Part shown: piece by piece, positions 43,553 to 56,200 of the stretch
Numbering within the stretch: position 1 is the stretch's first letter
Layout of the letters: every line of letters starts with the position of its first letter
Assembly: GCA_028571685.1 (NCBI GenBank)
Contig: CM053158.1
Location: forward strand, 59,736,001 to 59,800,000
From: Heterohyrax brucei
Lineage: Eukaryota; Chordata; Mammalia; Hyracoidea; Procaviidae
Direction: 5' to 3'
Length of the DNA: 64,000 bases
Notes under the pieces: model-generated
Told to the model about the DNA's origin: nothing
Seen by the model: only the letters and a program-made list of their open reading frames with translations
Databases searched by the model: none
Made by a program: the position numbers and the translations under genes

Positions 43553-45193
43553 TCGCCTAGACAAAAGATCTGCTGGCAAGGCTCCTCCACGTTAGAGCAG
43601 TGGCGCGTGCTAAGCCCCAGGGCGCCTCTCCATGTGTTCACGGGGAAGGCCGCAGTGAGGGGCACCAGGAAGAGTGAACCGCGGCGCCTCTAGCCAGCCC
43701 CCGAGTCCTCCTCTCCTTGACTTCACTTTTCCAGCCCCGCTGTCTGCCCTGCTGAGCCACATCAAGTCTGTCCTCAGACCCAGGGAAGGAGGTCTCCAAC
43801 GTTCCCCTCCATCTTCCTAAATGCTTCCTGGTCCCCTCTGGTCCAACCTCCCTCCTTCCTCAAAAGCCTTCCCAGACTTCCCTGGGCCTATCTGTTTCAC
43901 CTGGCTTATATAGTCTCACTTCGTTACTGAATGTTTCACTGGACAAAGGTAAGGGGTGAGGAGGAGAGCAAGAGAGTCCAGGCTTCCCACAGCACAGAAG
44001 ACAGCCCTGGACCCACCTGCCTCTCCAGCACCGCTAAGGTCCTTAACCCCCGTTTCCCTACTTCCCTATCCTGACTCCCCTGGAGGCTCTCAGCCCTTGA
44101 AGACCCTGCTCAGAGCCATTCCTTTGGCTGGTATCTCCCTGCTGATGCACTGTAACCTTCTGTCCTCTGCCTTTCTACAGCTCCATGGACCCATGTGGTC
44201 TACAGGGCTGTATACAGATACATGGACCCCTGGAGCAGGAGGGTTTCTGGGGACAGTCATGCCTGGCACACAGTAAATCTCCAAGACTGTGGGGAGACTG
44301 GAGTGAGCACAGAGATGAGAGATGGGTGGAGGTGGGGGTAGGGATGGGGTACAGGTGACAAGATCACAAGAGAGAGCTCTCAAGCCAGCTGATGAAAAAG
44401 GAAGAGGCTTCTTGGAGACCAGTGCCCTAGTGGATGAAAAGAACAAGGGGCTTTGGGATTTAGTTAGGCCATTCGTCTACTTTCAGGAATAGGCCTATTT
44501 TCATCACCATTTCCCAGATGAGACTCTAAAGGTCCAGAGGGAGGAGGTCCTTCCTAGGGCAGGAAGTAGCACAAAGTTTGATTCCTGCCCTTGTTCTGAC
44601 CTGGGATCATGTACTGAAATCTTCACTCTTTTTGCACCCAAGGAGCAACCCCAAATTGCACATCGTGGATTGGGGTGCTTCCAGGCTGCCTCAGGTTGCA
44701 GCCTTGAGCTCCGGAATTGGCCACCCAAGCCCTCACCAGCATCCACAATCCCAATCTGCACATTTCAGTATGTGGCTGTGGACACCAGAGCCAGAGCCCA
44801 CAGACCCTCAAGGCAGCAAAGTAGGCATAATTCAAGTCAGAAGCAGCAATTTGGAGTGTTTTCTGATGTATGAAAATTGACCAGCCTTTTCCCTTGAATG
44901 AGAATCAGTAATAGATTTTTAAAAAACCACAGAGTTGGTTTTCTGTAACTTTAACCTCGATTCTTCATTCCCAATCCAGCATGCCAATTCTCATTAGAAG
45001 AGGATTTTCATTAGAGAATTTTCCCTAAAGGAGTTGTCTGCCAAGATTCATATGATCTGAGTTGCACTGGGAGGAACTCCTATACCCCACATAACTGCGT
45101 ACATTTGCACACATCAGGCTTCCTAAGCTCTTTCACCAGAGATCATGTCTTTGTGTCGTCTCCAGTGAAAATAATAATAATAATAAAAAAAAA
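43553..45193. other. 5' flank of CRYGN
   Basis: G+C-rich near the promoter, then mostly unique. 44090-44280 resembles a plus-strand L2 end (ATGCCTGGCACACAGTAAAT). No further gene recognised. Confidence 0.5.
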
Positions 45194-45245
45194 ACCAAAT
45201 GCACTGCTGTTGAGTTGATTCCTACTCATAGCAACTCTATAAATG
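45168..45245 (-). mobile_element. AfroSINE tail fragment with AAT-rich tail
   Basis: AATAAT repeats and an A-run followed by ATGCACTGCTGTTGAGTTGA, the antisense 3' end only. Confidence 0.75.
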
Positions 45246-46149
45246 TCCTCTGACATACATAAGTTCTTGAGCCACGGAGGACTGCTAGTAAATGGGACCA
45301 AATACCAGAGAAATAGAACCAAGGTAAGATCTTCCATGTATTTTATTGAGTAATGTCATACTAGGAAAATTCAGTGTTTATTAAAACCATGCAAAAAACC
45401 CTATGCATCTGTAGGTGAAACCATGGTACAGTTGTTCACTGTGCACGCCACCCTGCATTTTGCAGGTTATCAAGCACCCTGAACCCTACTGACCACAGGA
45501 CTGCCCCTCTCCTATCAGTGACAAGTGGGAACGCCCAGCAAATTTCCAAACTCTCTCCAGGGGCAGCGATGCCCCTTTGAGGTCCATTGCCTATGCGTGA
45601 ACACCTGAGAGTGAAATCGTCAGGCCAGCTCCTGAGCTCACGGCCAGCTTCCCTGGGTGCAAACCTGGTTCTCTGTAGTGGTTTTCCAGACTCACAGACC
45701 CATTTGGCACTTACCATGTTTGCAGACATGTAGTATCCAGTTGGATTTTCTCTTCTGTAAACTGCTTATTCCTATCTTTTGCCCACTTTGTGTGAGTGCT
45801 TGGGGGTGTGTGTGGGTTTTAAACTGTTATCTATTCCTTTGCTGTTTGTGTACATTGTGAAGACTCTTTCCCAGTTCGTGGTTTGGATCATTGGTCTGGG
45901 ATCCTTTTTTGCTAGTTTCTTGGGTTGGGAGTTTTCAGAGTATATGAATAGTGTAAATTCTAACCTACATTGATTAAAAAAACAAATAAACAAAAAAGCC
46001 CACACAAGTGAAGGTTAGAACTCTAGATGTGGATGACAAGTTTGGCCCCACACCTTGGGTGTAATCCTTGTGTTCTTGGGGAGCCATAATACGTTAGTGG
46101 TATGGGAGAGGCCACTGGTGACAGTGTTTGTAGAAGTCCTCTTTCCTAA
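45246..46149. other. Unassigned sequence
   Basis: 45730-45960 resembles an old antisense L1 fragment (TTGCCCACTTTGTG, AAGACTCTTTCCC). The remainder is not recognised. Confidence 0.4.
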
Positions 46150-46302
46150 ACAAAAAACAAACTCAGTGCTGTTGAGTTGATGTCAACTCATAGCGACCCC
46201 ACAGGTCAGAGTAGAACTGCCCCATAGAGTTTCCAAGGAGTGCCTGGCGGATATGAACTGCCAACCTTTTGGTTAGCACTTAACCACTAAGCCACCAGGG
46301 TT
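46150..46302 (-). mobile_element. AfroSINE
   Basis: Well-preserved antisense copy (CAGTGCTGTTGAGTTGATGT to AAGCCACCAGGGTT). Confidence 0.9.
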
Positions 46303-48577
46303 GGGTTGACTATTTCTGACTCCAGAAAACCTGGAGTTTCCAAGTACCCTCTTCCTGGAGCGCAGCCTACTGGCCAAACATGGGATGACAGTGAAGTCCT
46401 GGCCCAGCCCACAGGTGTCTGTTTATCAAGCAACAAGTACTGATGGACAACAGAGGGTCTGGAGAAGGTGGCTGAGGTGTCTACCTCAGGAAACTTACCA
46501 TCTAGCTGTGAGAACATTTGGAAAGTAGTGCAAGGTCATATATAGTGAGTGTTCAGGTGGAAGGTATAAGCAGTAAATACTCCCTCAAATCAGACAACAG
46601 GTCTGTTTGCAAGGGCTGGACCCCACTTGAAGGATGTTGCAGCTGTAGCAGGGTGGGAGGTCAGAATTTGCTTAACATGTGTCGGAAAAGGAGACAGTCA
46701 GTGAAGCAGAGGCTGGGGACACAGAAAGGCGTAGCCGAGTATAGGAGACCTTTACATGAAGTCCTGGCAGCTTCTGGTCACTGCACTCTCTTAAAATTCC
46801 AAACTTGACAGCACCGCACTCTTGCCAATGCTCAGTACCCCCGGCTGTCCTGTTCAGTCTTGGCCTTCTCCTCCTGCTCCTCCTTTGTGTTTGTGCCCTC
46901 GGTGTGGAAGGTCCCAGATTTTGTCTCGCACCCTCTCCCCCCAGTCCGGTCCACTCCATGGCTTCAGGTACCAACAGGGTGCTGGTGACACCCACATGAC
47001 CCTCCTGGCCAGTAGACCTACATGGCCCTCAACACAGACACTTCCACCTCCAACCCAGCATCTTTGCAAGGGAGCTCTCCATTCTTTTCTCAGATCTGCT
47101 CTTCCTCCTCTTCAACATCATCCTTCCCTGGTGACCTGGGTACCATCTTCACCTGCAGCTCCACCACACAGTCGCCAAGTCCTCAATTTTCCCAGTCCTC
47201 ACCTTCACTCCCATCTTGAGTTCCAGCCACGGTTAGCTCTCACCTGAACTGTAGCACTGGCTACTGGCAGGTTCCCCTCCAGCCCATTCTCCACTCAATG
47301 GCCAGAGTCATCTCTCTCTCTCAGTTATGAATTACTTCAGGCACATGAAAAGTCCAGACCTGTGAATCTACATCCCAGCTTAAGAAACAAAACTTTACAA
47401 ACAGTTGGGGCTTCTGAGTGGGCTTCTTTTCAGTTTGATTCACCATCTACCCATCATCCTGCCTAAAATCCCTCAGAGATGTCCCACGCCCTGAGGGTAA
47501 AGCAGCACCTGCCTTGCACCCCCAGAGGGAGGCCTCTGTCTCCTCACATTTTGTACCCTCAGCACCTGCCCACCTCACTGCCCCATCCTACTCCTGCAGG
47601 GTGCTCCCTCTCGTGCGGCTGCCTCTTCCATCACAGTGGTCCTCCAGTCCAGCCTGGAACCCTCCACCCACCAGCCGCCTACCACTGCAGGCCCGGAACA
47701 CATGTATTCCTCTGGCCTCAGCTTGGGTGCCACTCCTCTGGGCACCTAGGGCCCTGCCGGTCCTCCGCACCTCTGGTCCTCACACTGACCGCCAGTCCCT
47801 GATCGCAGGCGGCACCACCCCTCAGCAACCAGCAGGGTGCAGCGGCTGGCTCCTAGGAAGTGCTCAACGAAGTTTCAAATGAACACAAAAGCAGTAACAG
47901 TTCATCTTCAAAAGCTCAGAGATAGGAGCAGGTCCGAAGAGAGTCAGGACCCCCTCTTCACATCCGGGTGTTGCAGGGGCCGCTTGTTTCATCTGATTTG
48001 TGAATTAACTGATGTCCCGCAAAAAAAAAGGCACCGTGCAAGCACCTTCTGCTTAATGCACTGTTGGTAGCGCAAGCCTCGGCTCCTGCGGGTGACCTGC
48101 CCACCTCGTTGACTGGGGACCGAGCTCTGGGCTCACAGCGCTGCAGCCACAAGACGAAAATACTTCCAGCTTATAGCTTCAACACTGGAAGAGGCTCCTC
48201 CCAGGCAGGACCTATTTTCTCCTCTCAACGTCCAAGCACAGGCCGAAACTGTCGCGGCCAACGCTGACAGGGTACCTGCTGGATGAATGAAAGCGCACGA
48301 GTGGCCTCATGTTGGCCACGTGCTGTCACAAGTGGGGCATCTGGCAGGCTTACTGACGGCTTGGGACAGGGCTCGGGCTCTCCGTGAGCCCTGACCACTG
48401 CGGGGCTGAGAGGAAGGGACTACAGGAAGAACCTCTCTGGGCAGAATGCGCAAGCTGCTAAAGAACTTCTGTAATGTAGCCCGGACCGGCATCAGCCCCT
48501 GCTCAGGTTCTCTGAATCAGCTCTTTCATGCCTACTGCTAGGAGGTGAGAAGAGCCTAAGGTCTCCAAAGCAAAAAT
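46303..48577. other. Unique region with L2-like remnants
   Basis: 47225-47560 has the order of an L2 relic (CCAGCCCATTCTCCACTCAATGG, AGAGTCATCTCT, CCCTGAGGGTAAAGCAGC region). Pro/Ser-rich open stretches on the plus strand follow from C-rich composition. No exon accepted. Confidence 0.45.
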
Positions 48578-48587
48578 TAGACTAGGT

Positions 48588-50952
48588 GAAAATGTCTATT
48601 TTACCCAAAGCAATCTACTTATATAATGCAATCCCAATACAGGTTCCAGTGTCTTTTTTAAATGACATGGAGAAACAGATCACCAATTTTGTTTGGAAAG
48701 GGAAAAAGCCCCGGATAAGTAAGGTACTACTAAAGAAGAAGAACGCACTGGGAGGCCTCTTATTACCCGAACTTAGAACATACTACACTGCCACAGTGCT
48801 CAAAACAGCCTGGTACTGGTACAAGAACAGACAGATTGATCAATGGAACAGAATTGAGACACCAGAAATGACACCATCTGCCTATGAACAGTTGATATTC
48901 GACACAGGCCCTAAGACATTAAACTGGGGTAAAAACAACATCTTCAACAAATGGTGCTGGCAAAATTAGATATCCATCTGCAAGAAACTGAAACAAGATC
49001 CATATCTTACACCTTATACAAAAACCAACTCCAGTTGGATAAAAGACCTAAATATCAAACCTAAAATGATAAAGCTCATCCAAGAAAAGGTAGGAACAAT
49101 AATGGAAGTTTTAATACACAATGTGGACAGACTCCAAAATCTGTCAAACAAACCACAATCATCAGAAGAGAGAATAGATAAATGGGGACTATTAAGAATC
49201 AAACACTTTTGCTCATCCAAAGACTTTATTAATAGAATTAAAAGAACACCTACAGAATGGGAAAAAAATATTTGGCAACTTTATGTCAGACCAACGCCTG
49301 ATCTCCATAATCTATAGGATACTACAAAATATCAAGAAGAAGAAGATAAATCATCCAATTAAGCAATGGGCAAAGGAGATGGACAGACATTTCTCTAATG
49401 AGGAGATCCAGGCAGCCAAAAAACACAAGCGGACATGTTCACGATCTTTAGTTATTAAAGAAATTCAAATCAAGACGACAGTGAGATACCATCTCACCCC
49501 AAGAAGGTTGGCCATGATCCAAAAAACACAAAACAACAAGTGCTGGAGAGGCTGTGGAGAAAGTGGAACCCTCCTACACTGTTGGTGGGGTTGCAAAATG
49601 GTCCAGCCTCTTTGGAAAGCAATCTGGCGCTTGCTTAAAAAAATGGATATTGATATACCATTTGAATCAGTAATTCCACTACTTGGAATATATCCTACAG
49701 AATCAAGGCCTTTCACACCAATGGACACATGCACCAGAATGTTTATCGCAACACAGTCCACGATAGCAAGGAGATGGAATCAACCCAGATGCCCAACAAC
49801 AGAAGAATGGATAGGTAAACTATGGTATATATACTCAGTGGAGCACTACGCAATGATAAAGAATAATGGTGATTCCAGGAAACATCTTCTAACCTGGTTT
49901 CAACTGGAAGACATTATGTTGAGTGAAAGTAGTCAGCGACAAAAGGACAAATATTGTATGAGACCTCTGCGATAAGATCTCAAAAACAGACTTGTGTATA
50001 GAAGAAAAGATTCTTCAACAGCTGCAAGGGACGGCAGAGAGGAAGGGTGAGGGGGGACGGCTTAGATTAGATAGTTGCTAAAAATCTGTTTGGTTGAAAT
50101 CGGTGATAGCACACATTAGAAACAAGAACATTATTAAGTGGACTTCAGCATAACTTGAATACTCCTTCCATCTTAACCCAATATTGCAAGGATAGAGTAG
50201 CTGGGGCAGGGGGCAGGGGACCATGCTCTTAGGCAAAAGCGAGGCCAATTGGCACAACTAGCATTTTGCTAAGAGGGCTCTCTGCACCCCACATTGGTGA
50301 GTGGCGTCTAGGGTCTTAAAAGCTGCCATGCTGCCATCCGAGGGCAAAGCAAATGGTCCCAACTCAGCAGGAACGGATGATCATCAAGGACCAAAATGAC
50401 ATGGGGTAAAGACAACCCACATGAGTGGGTGCCTACATCGACTTGGGACCGAAAGAACTGGATGGTGCCCGGCCACCACCAGTGATAGCCGCGATGGAGC
50501 TCACTGAGTCTCACTGGCAAACAAGAATAAAAAGGTGTGCACCCTGAGATATCCACTAAAATGCCTCAATTGATGGTCCAGCGGTTTCGGGGTTCCCCTG
50601 AGAGCATGGCCCTTGGCCCTGATTCTACCCTTGCCCATAAATCATAATGAAGATTTACTCTTTGGACATGAATGGATTGGACTTTGTGATGTAGAGTGAC
50701 CATATATTGGATGCACTTTATGGTTCTGTACATCTATAGGATATCATCCTGCTGACCTCTGGCTGGAGGAAGGAGAGTGGGTGGAGAGGAGCGGAAAGGA
50801 GGCTGTTGGGAGGATGAGACATGTATGGAGCAGAGAGGAATAGTGTGCTGTCACCGGACAGGAAGAGCAGTGGAAGCTGCATACAGGTGGGCATGTAAAT
50901 TTATATGGGAATGTACATTTTCACTCAGTCATATTAAATAAATAAACAAATA
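48588..50952 (+). mobile_element. 5'-truncated L1: ORF2 C-terminal half and 3' UTR
   Basis: ORF2 pseudogene at 48588-49975 with an in-frame TAG at 48967-48969 and a frameshift near 49290-49320, then a 3' UTR of about 970 bases and an A-rich end. TTAGACTAGG-TGA and ATCAGACTAGGGTGA at 48578-48590 and 50953-50967 look like a decayed target duplication. The frames ([19 protein letters not shown] region, then [12 protein letters not shown]) are typical of L1 distal ORF2. Confidence 0.9.
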
Positions 50953-51030
50953 ATCAGACTAGGGTGAGATAGAAAAGAGTGAGAGGCAAAGGCTGGATAT
51001 CTGGTCCCTGGCTGTCATCCTCAAATAAGG

Positions 51031-51200
51031 GCCAAACCCAAACAACCACCCAATTAGGGTCAAGTCAGTTCTGACTTAGGGCAACTCCACATGTGTCAGA
51101 GTAGAACTGTGTCCCAAAGAATTTCTAGTGGCTGACTTTTCAGAGACAGAGCACCAACCAGCCGTTTCTTCTGAGGCAACCACCAACCTTATGGTGCACA
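51031..51200 (-). mobile_element. AfroSINE, decayed
   Basis: Antisense, poorly conserved (GTCAAGTCAGTTCTGACTTA, GTAGAACTGTGTCCC). Confidence 0.6.
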
Positions 51201-51224
51201 GCAGAGTGCTGAACTGTCCGTGCC

Positions 51225-51795
51225 ACCCCCGAAATGACACGCACTGCAGTAGAGTTGACTTCAACTTGTAGTTGAGTGAAACTCTCGTAGCAACTATATA
51301 GGATAGAGAAAAATTGCCCCACAGGGTTTCTGAGGCTGTAAATCTTTTCTGAAAAAATATTTTATTGTGCTTTCAGTGCAAGTTTACAATTCAAGTTCAT
51401 TTGTCATACAAGTATGTACACACACACACTGCCATGTAACTCAAGCTGTTTTCCCTGCCACGTGACAGAATACTCCTTTCCACCCCGTATTTCCTATGTC
51501 CATTCAACCAGCTCCTATACCCTTCTGCCCTCTCATCTCACCTCTGGACAGGATATGTTAAGTGTTAGCCCCATGTATCTACTTAAGAAGCATACTCTTT
51601 TTCTTATAGTCCAGTCTAATCTTTGTCTGAAGAGTTGGCTTTGGGGGTGGTTTCAGTTCTGGGCTAACCAACGCTGTAAATCTTCATAGACGCAGACTGT
51701 CACATCTTTCTTCTGTAGAGCAGTGGCGAGTTTGAACCTCTGACCTTTTGGTTAGCAGCCAAGGTCTTCAACAACTGTGCCACTAGGGCTCCTTT
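51225..51795 (-). mobile_element. AfroSINE split by an L1-like tail
   Basis: SINE halves 51225-51346 and 51673-51795 are separated by 326 bases; GCTGTAAATCTT is present at 51335-51346 and 51673-51684 as the exact target duplication of the insert. Confidence 0.85.
51347..51672 (-). mobile_element. L1-like 3' end, antisense
   Basis: Begins AAAAAATATTTTATTGTGCT and AGTGCAAGTTTACAATTCAA, like an L1 3' terminus in reverse, but differing from the main L1 3' UTR family of this window. Bounded by an exact 12-base duplication. Confidence 0.65.
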
Positions 51796-51807
51796 GTGCT
51801 ATCCCAC

Positions 51808-51966
51808 CCAAAAAACCCACTGCTGTTGAGTCCGGTCTGACTCATAGCGACCCTGGAGGTTAGAGTAGAACTGCCCCATAGAGTTTCCGAGGAGTGCCTG
51901 GTGGATTTGAACAGCCTACCTTTCGGTTAGCAAGTGTAGCACTTAACCCACTATGCCACCAGGGTT
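51808..51966 (-). mobile_element. AfroSINE
   Basis: Young-looking antisense copy beside the older split SINE; flanks TCCTTTGTGCTATCCCA and TCCTTGTGCTACCCA. Confidence 0.9.
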
Positions 51967-52143
51967 TCCTTGTGCTACCCAGGGATCTTCAAATATAGAA
52001 CAGTTTGGGAAAATAAAAGGTGCTGAAGTCTGTCCCCGAATAGTGGTTGCAATGACTATACCTCTTACCCCCTGCAGGGAGGACTTGGAGAAGACTTCGA
52101 ATTGTATTAATTCAATAACAAGAACAGTAATAATAATGACCTG

Positions 52144-52300
52144 GAGTCCACAGTGTAGTGGTTAAATGCTACAGCTGCTAACCAGAAAGCCGGCAGTTCA
52201 AATCCACCAGGTGCTCTTTGGAAACTCTATGGGGCAGTTCTACTCAGTCTGTAGGGTTGCTATGACCCAATATCGACTCAGTGCAGTGGGTTTGGGTTTT
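52144..52300 (+). mobile_element. AfroSINE
   Basis: CACAGTGTAGTGGTTAAATG head and GACTCAGTGCAGTGGGTTTG tail. Confidence 0.9.
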
Positions 52301-52307
52301 GCGAGTC

Positions 52308-52490
52308 TGCTGGTGGTACAATAGCTTCAGCAACTTTATATAAAAGTGAATCAGGAAACAAGCCTGGCACCTGCTTTCAAAAGGTAACACCCTTTTGAAA
52401 CACCTGTAGAGCAGTTCTACTCTGTACAAACAGGGTTGTCGTGAGTTGGAATCAACTGAGGACTACTAACAACAGCAACAACAAAACTAT
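52308..52490 (+). mobile_element. AfroSINE, decayed
   Basis: Plus strand, TGCTGGTGGTACAATAGCTT head and GTTGTCGTGAGTTGGAATCA tail with an AAC-rich end. Confidence 0.7.
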
Positions 52491-52499
52491 GGCTCACAT

Positions 52500-52690
52500 A
52501 GAACATTTTCTATAGCCAGGCACCTTAATAAGACAACAAATATAAAGTCACTTAATTTTTGAATGACCTTATGAGATAGGTACTTTTATTATCCTCATTT
52601 TATAGATGAGGACACTGAGGCACAGAGTAAGTGACTGCTCAGGATCACATAGGAAGAAAACGGTCGAGCTGGGATTAACTCTGCAGTTCT
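52500..52690 (+). repeat. MIR element
   Basis: CAGGCACCTTAATAAGACAA, TTATTATCCTCATTTTATAG and GAGGACACTGAGGCACAGAG, the core and 3' part of a plus-strand MIR. Confidence 0.85.
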
Positions 52691-53046
52691 AAGTTTGCCT
52701 GTTTGCAGTCTTGTTTTGGACTGTGTCCATCAGTTCCTTGTTTGTCACCTAAGTCTTCAACATATTCTGACTCAGTGGCTCTAATTCTGAAAATGTGCCC
52801 ATACTTTAAAAATTCCTCAAAATGCAAATTAAAACCACAATGAGATACCACTAAAAATCCATTGCCAAGTAGCCAAGTGCCGTCGAGTCGGATCCGACTC
52901 ATGACGACCCATTAGAATGGCAAAAATGAAAAAGATTGACAGTAACAAGTGCCGTCGGGAATGTAAAATGGAACAACCACTTCAGGCCACAGTGTTTTTG
53001 TCATTTTTCAGTACAGTTAAGATCCACTTACCATGTTTTTTGTTTT

Positions 53047-53245
53047 TGTTCTTGTGTGACACTGACTTGCTTCAGACTCACAGTGACCCTATAGGAAAGA
53101 TCAGAACTGCCCTTAGGGCTGCCTTGGTTATAAACCTTTATGGAACAGATCACTAGGTCTTTTCTCTTGCAGAAATGCTGGTGACTTCTAACCATGGATC
53201 TTTTGGTTAGTAGCTGAGCACATTTGTAGACCCCAGGGCTCCTTA
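53047..53245 (-). mobile_element. AfroSINE, decayed
   Basis: Antisense longer form (CACAGTGACCCTATAGGAAA to CCCCAGGGCTCCTT). Confidence 0.75.
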
Positions 53246-53317
53246 ACTATATAATCTGACAGTTGTACTTCTAGTTATTTTATTCATCCAGGAGAAATCA
53301 AAATATACAGTGAAACA

Positions 53318-54182
53318 CAACACACATTAGAAAAGAGATCAATTTAACTTGACTTCAGCATAACCTGGAAACTCCTCCAATCTCAACCCAATGTTGCAAG
53401 GATAGAGTATCAGGGGCAGGGGTCTGGGACCATGCTCTCAGGGGATATGGAGGCCCACTGGCACAACTAGCCTATTACTAAGAGAGTCTTTTGCATCCCA
53501 TATTGGTGAGTGGCGTCTGCAGTCTTAAAATCTAGCAAGCTGCCATCTCAGGTACACCAAATGGTCCCAACTCAGCTGGAACGGATGATTACCAAGGACA
53601 ACAATAACATGAGGCAAAAATAGCCAGAAGGCAGAAAGACCCATGTGAATGGGTGGCTATGTCAACATGTGACTAGAAGAACCAGATGGTGCCTGGCCAC
53701 CACCAATGACAGCTGTGATGGGGCTGACAGTGTTGGGTCCCAGTGGCAACACGAGAAAAAAGGGGTACACCCTAAGGACTCCACTAAAAGACCACAGTTG
53801 ATGGTCCGAAGGCATGAGAGTTCCCCTGGGAGCGTGGCCCCTAGACCTGATGCTGCCCCTGGTTGTAGATCATTACGGAGGTCAACTCTTCTGATAGGAA
53901 TGGATTAGATTCTGGAACAGAGTGACCATATTGTGTGTGCACTTTATGGTTCTATGCATCTATAGGATGTAGTCCTACTGGCCTCTTACTAGAGGGGATT
54001 GGAAAGGGTGGAGAGGAGGGAACAGGAGACTGTTAAAGAGGATGCGACATACATGGAATGGAAAGGAGGTGTGCGCTGTTACCGGGCAAGGAGAGCAGAA
54101 GGAGCTGCAGATAGGCGGGCATACAAATTTGAATTGTATTGTAAAGTTTCACTGAACCACAATTAAAAAAAAAAAGAAAAAG
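53318..54182 (+). mobile_element. 5'-truncated L1 3' UTR insertion
   Basis: Same 3' UTR as 34047-34908 but more diverged; A-rich tail at the right. TACAGTGAAACA / TACAGTCAAACA at 53306-53317 and 54183-54194 form the target duplication with one mismatch. Confidence 0.88.
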
Positions 54183-54317
54183 TACAGTCAAACAAGGGCT
54201 TCTGCATGAGGCTCATAGAAGCTGTATTCATAATAATTCCCAACTGGATACAGCCAAGGTGTCTATCAACAGTTGAATGAGAAGTAAATTGTAGCTTAGC
54301 CAGTGTTTCAGCAGTAA

Positions 54318-54466
54318 AACTCAAAACCCAGTGCTGTCGAGTTGATTCTGACTTGTAACGACCCTATAGGTCAGGGTAGACCGCCCCATAGTGTTTTCAG
54401 GGAGTTCCTGGAGGATGTGAACTGCAGACCTTTTTGTTAGCAGGTGTGGCATTTAATCACTAAGCC
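54318..54466 (-). mobile_element. AfroSINE
   Basis: Antisense copy with CAGTGTTTCAGCAGTAA / CAATGTTTCAGCTGTAA flanks (54301-54317, 54467-54483). Confidence 0.88.
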
Positions 54467-54930
54467 AATGTTTCAGCTGTAAGAGGAGCAAACTACTGTT
54501 GTGCACAGCAGCACAGATACATCTGAAAAACGTGATGCAAGCTGAAGAAGCCAGGCACAGATTGCTACCTACTGGATGATTCTACTTCTCTGAAACTCTA
54601 CAAATGATATAATGAAATCATTAGGGACAGAAAGCAGACCTGTGGTGGTTTGAGTCTAAGGAGCAGCTGGCGGTGATGGGGACTGTCTGAAAAGGAGCAC
54701 CAAGAAACTTTGTGGGGTGATAGAGATGTTCTCTGTTGTGATGTGACAGTGGATACACCTGTGTACAAAGTTGTCAAAATTCATTAAAATTTACACTTAA
54801 AATGGGTGCATTTTACTGTATGTAAATTATACCTAAAAAACCCAACAGTAACGGTGTTTTTAAGGCTTCACTCCAGCCCCAACCCTGTGACATCACTCTG
54901 CTTCTTACTTGAATTTCCCTCATGAAGGAA

Positions 54931-55118
54931 CTGCTGTTAGGTGCTGGGTTTTGACTCGTGTGACAAGGTAGAACTGCTCCACAGGGTTTCCTAGGCTGTC
55001 GTCTTCGCAGAAGCAGACTGCTAGATCCTTCTCCTGAAGAGCTGCTGGGTCAGTTCAAATTGACAGATGTTTAGTTAGCAGCTGAGTATTTAAACCTTGC
55101 CCCCACCCCCAGGGCTCT
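54931..55118 (-). mobile_element. AfroSINE, decayed
   Basis: Antisense longer form, CTGCTGTTAGGTGCTGGGTT to CCCCAGGGCTC. Confidence 0.75.
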
Positions 55119-56200
55119 GTGGAGGAGTGTTCTTTAAAATATGCAATTCTCATATTTTCATTCCTCACCTGCCACATCATATCCATTCCCTTTATCTTCG
55201 GTAATGATCATGACAAGGACAGTGTCCTTTCCCAAGGCATGGCCCCCGAGGGCCAGGTCCTCACTCTCCTCCTTTCCATGCAGGTCTGAACATTGCCAAC
55301 TCCTGTCTGCAGTCCCTGCTATCCTCCCATTCCGCAACCAGGTCCTTTCAGGCCCCTGCTCAGCATCCTTTTCTACCAACCACATGTGTGGACGCAGCCC
55401 AGTTATCTCCTCCCGCTACAGCTTTTCCCTCTGCAGGGCAGCTGGGGCTCCATGGGCCCTGGACGGCCATCTGCAATCCAGACCACAGCCAGACTCCCTC
55501 CAACCAGGTGGTCATCACTGGCCCTTGAAATCAGTATTCCTAAAACCTCATCCACTTCCCTTCTGAAAGCTGCTCTCTTTAACTTGGTAGATTAGTAGCT
55601 CCATCCCTTACCTGTGTTCCCAGGCAGAAACCTGAGTTTCGCCCCAGCTTCCCTGTCTCCCCATCTGCCTCACCCACTCATTGAGACTTATTGATTCTGA
55701 CTTATCGAGGCCCATGATTCGGGTCCGACTTGATGGCACTTGGCTGGCTTGGCACAAGGTCCCTAATTATTCCCCCTTTCTCTGTTTCCGTGGTCACTGC
55801 TGTGACAGGCCTTCAGCCTCCTACCCTGTTGGCCTCCCTCCCCGCTAGGTTCCCCACACTGCCCAGAGTGAGAGGCACGGACTCCTGCAGACCTGGAAGG
55901 TGAGTTCCAGGCTCTCACAGAGCCCGGCACAGAGCAGAGGCCCAACTACTGCGAGGTGGAAGGAAAAGCCCCTCTCAGTCTGTTCTCTTAATCACAAAAC
56001 AGGACAGTAAAATATGCCTTTCAAAAGCCTGAAGATGAAACAAGATCAAGTGTGACCAGGGCGCCCTCTCAGCGGGAGGAGGAAGGGGTAAGGAAGTGGA
56101 GGCACAGATTCCAGATCCTACTCGTCACACCCGCTGAACTAATACAAGGGGAATAAAACAGGAAGTGGTGGGCCTAGGACATGGGACTTTTGACTTTGTG
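55119..56200. other. Unique sequence with possible L2 remnants
   Basis: No exon accepted. A 141-residue open stretch (55141-55566) is Ser/Pro-rich and C-rich in base composition, without a known domain. A short SINE tail (GGTCCGACTTGATGGCACTT) lies near 55728. Confidence 0.45.

Larger units (their letters stand above)
52790..54860 (+). mobile_element. Ancient L1 3' region with nested inserts
   Basis: 52815-53000, 53246-53305, 54195-54317 and 54484-54860 read as one old plus-strand L1 3' end (ACCACAATGAGATACCACTA; TGGATACAGCCAAGGTGTCT; ATGGGTGCATTTTACTGTAT). It is interrupted by SINEs at 53047-53245 and 54318-54466 and by a younger L1 3' UTR at 53318-54182. Confidence 0.7.

Noticed and set aside
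46672..47882. Possible Pro/Ser-rich exon(s) on the plus strand
   Set aside because: The region looks like L2 remnants and C-rich unique DNA; no coherent splice chain or known protein.
55141..55595. Two overlapping Ser/Pro-rich frames of 100-141 residues
   Set aside because: C-rich composition, overlapping frames and no recognisable family; not enough for a gene call.
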